Positions 6,494 through 7,777 of a stretch of DNA of 7,777 nucleotides are shown piece by piece (position 1 is the first letter of the stretch; every line of letters starts with the position of its first letter). The stretch comes from Actinomycetota bacterium (GTDB taxonomy: Bacteria; Actinomycetota; Actinomycetes; S36-B12; UBA5976). The stretch is from positions 1 to 7,777 of the forward strand of contig CANKTT010000063.1 in NCBI GenBank assembly GCA_947486505.1, read 5' to 3'. The notes under the pieces were generated by a model. That model worked only from the letters and a program-made list of their open reading frames with translations. It searched no databases and was not told the origin of the DNA. Both the position numbers and the translations under genes were made by a program.

Positions 6494-7777
6494 ATGCGTT
6501 ACCTCTATTCCATAGCCGCAGGAGCAATTGTCGCCTGGTCTTTTTATCCGAATCATTGGTGGGCCGCGATTTTGGGTATTGCCATTCTGCTTGCGATCCT
6601 TGATTCGCAATCTAGACGGGCTCGCGTCAAAATCACAGCACTTTTTGCCTTCACGTATTTTGGATTTCACGTGCAATGGGTCAGGTCACTAGGTAACGAT
6701 GCGTGGTTTGCACTTACTCTGATCTGCGCTTTGCCCTGGCTAATCTTTGGGTTGCTAGACGTTGACTCCAAATCTAAATGGTTCTACTTTCAACCGGCAG
6801 CTCTAATCGTTGTCTTAGAGGTCATTCGAGCGAATTGGCCTTGGGGCGGACTGCCGTGGGGATTGTTGGCCTACAGCCAACTTGATGGACCTTTGGTTAA
6901 TCTCTCAACGCTCGGTGGACAAGCAATTGTGAGTGGGGCAGTAGTTGTGTGCGCTGCAGCACTTGTGAATTTGATCAAAAATCGAAGCCTGGTTGGTATC
7001 GCGGTCGTGATCTTGATTGTCATGACGTCACGAAGTGTGGACATTAAGCATTCAACCGACCAAATTACCTTGGCGGGAATCCAGGGGAATGTTCCTCGAG
7101 TCGGGAACACGCTGGAAATTCAGCGTGCAGCAGTGCTGAACAACCACGTAAAGACGACAGAGGAACTCCTAACAGACATTGAATCAGGTAAGACACCCGC
7201 GCCTGATCTAATTGTCTGGCCAGAGAGTGGAACTGACATTGATCCGTTAGCCCCTGGCATTGCCGCCGATGAGATTAATCGATTAAGTGACAGCACAAAA
7301 ATTCCAATTCTGATTGGTGGCACAACATTCTCTGGTGGCACTTTGTCGAACGGAGAAGACTTAACTGCAGTTGGACCGCGCAATGTTGGCATTTTGTGGA
7401 GTGCTGAATCCGGCCCAGGGGAGATGTACGTGAAACGCCACCCTTTGCCATTCGGTGAGTATCTGCCAATGAGAGATTTTCTAGCTCGCTACATCAAGAG
7501 GTTTGACCAAATCCCTAACGACTTTGTGCCTGGAAACAAAGTAGGCGTTTTCAGTGTTGGGGATAAGAAGATTGGCGATGTCATCTGTTTCGAGATTGCA
7601 TACGCCAACCTTGTTTTTGACACCGTTGCAGCAGGTGCGCAGGTTATGGTCGTGCAAACGAATAACTCGACATTTGGCAACACCCCACAACCTAGCCAGC
7701 AATTTGCCATTACTAGGTTCCGAGCCATCGAGAGTCAGCGTGCATTTTTAGTTGCAAGCACCTCAGGCATTTCTGGA
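6494..7777 (+). CDS. lnt: Apolipoprotein N-acyltransferase Lnt (partial, 3' end outside window)
   Basis: The frame is open from the ATG at 6494 to the last base, giving 428 residues with no stop, so the cut is the window edge and not a gene break. Lnt transfers a fatty acid from a phospholipid to the N-terminal cysteine of lipoproteins in the membrane. The N-terminal 185 residues are hydrophobic, with several membrane segments and the typical WPWGGLPWGLLAYSQ (115-129). The nitrilase-like domain begins near residue 198 (LAGIQGNVPR). The catalytic triad is visible: E244 (VWPES), K314 (YVKRHPLPFGEYLP) and C365 (GDVICFE), matching E. coli E267, K335 and C387. The frame ends at ASTSGISG, near the end of the nitrilase domain, so perhaps 60-110 residues are missing, possibly including a last membrane helix. 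In mycobacteria this domain is fused to a polyprenol-phosphate mannose synthase (Ppm1); whether that holds here lies beyond the window. No clear ribosome site precedes the ATG, which is 6 bases after the peptidase stop, so reinitiation is likely. Confidence 0.95.
   Translation, partial: MRYLYSIAAGAIVAWSFYPNHWWAAILGIAILLAILDSQSRRARVKITALFAFTYFGFHVQWVRSLGNDAWFALTLICALPWLIFGLLDVDSKSKWFYFQPAALIVVLEVIRANWPWGGLPWGLLAYSQLDGPLVNLSTLGGQAIVSGAVVVCAAALVNLIKNRSLVGIAVVILIVMTSRSVDIKHSTDQITLAGIQGNVPRVGNTLEIQRAAVLNNHVKTTEELLTDIESGKTPAPDLIVWPESGTDIDPLAPGIAADEINRLSDSTKIPILIGGTTFSGGTLSNGEDLTAVGPRNVGILWSAESGPGEMYVKRHPLPFGEYLPMRDFLARYIKRFDQIPNDFVPGNKVGVFSVGDKKIGDVICFEIAYANLVFDTVAAGAQVMVVQTNNSTFGNTPQPSQQFAITRFRAIESQRAFLVASTSGISG

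Noticed and set aside
7120..7728. Several short - strand open frames in the last 700 bases
   Set aside because: The + strand frame through this stretch encodes the Lnt nitrilase domain with its catalytic triad; the antisense frames overlap each other and show no motifs.

Overview
The window reads as a stretch of a small-genome, moderate-GC actinobacterium. The GC content looks to be in the high 40s percent by eye; I did not compute it. The gene order tatA?-tatC-lipid kinase-HelY-type helicase is, from memory, a familiar actinobacterial arrangement. The tight packing and modest GC would suit a streamlined freshwater lineage such as the acI/Nanopelagicales group, but that placement is inference and cannot be settled from this window.

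All genes lie on the + strand, and none of the junctions exceeds 10 bases. The order is: the last codons of a probable tatA (1-48); tatC (55-825); a diacylglycerol/sphingosine-kinase-family lipid kinase (836-1720); a Ski2/Mtr4-like DExH helicase, HelY (1730-4429); a stand-alone FEN-type 5'-3' exonuclease (4423-5385, overlapping helY by 7 bases); an M24 metallopeptidase of the Xaa-Pro dipeptidase type (5390-6487); and lnt, apolipoprotein N-acyltransferase (from 6494, running off the window end at 7777 with its frame open). There is no gene-free stretch worth the name. I saw no tRNA, rRNA, CRISPR array, insertion sequence or convincing rho-independent terminator. The layout implies one polycistronic unit whose promoter lies upstream of the window.

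The outer genes concern the cell envelope: TatA/TatC export folded proteins, the lipid kinase acts on membrane lipids, and Lnt adds the third acyl chain to lipoproteins. The middle genes concern nucleic acids (helicase and nuclease) and peptide turnover (M24). The key catalytic residues of the kinase, helicase, nuclease, peptidase and Lnt are all recognisable, so these look like working genes. This is largely a conserved core region, and I found no clear evidence of an undescribed defence or mobile system. The points most worth a second look are a TatC that lacks the usual intramembrane glutamate of its fourth membrane segment, a Cys/His cluster and a basic linker in the helicase, the coupled helicase-nuclease pair, and a small hairpin just ahead of tatC.
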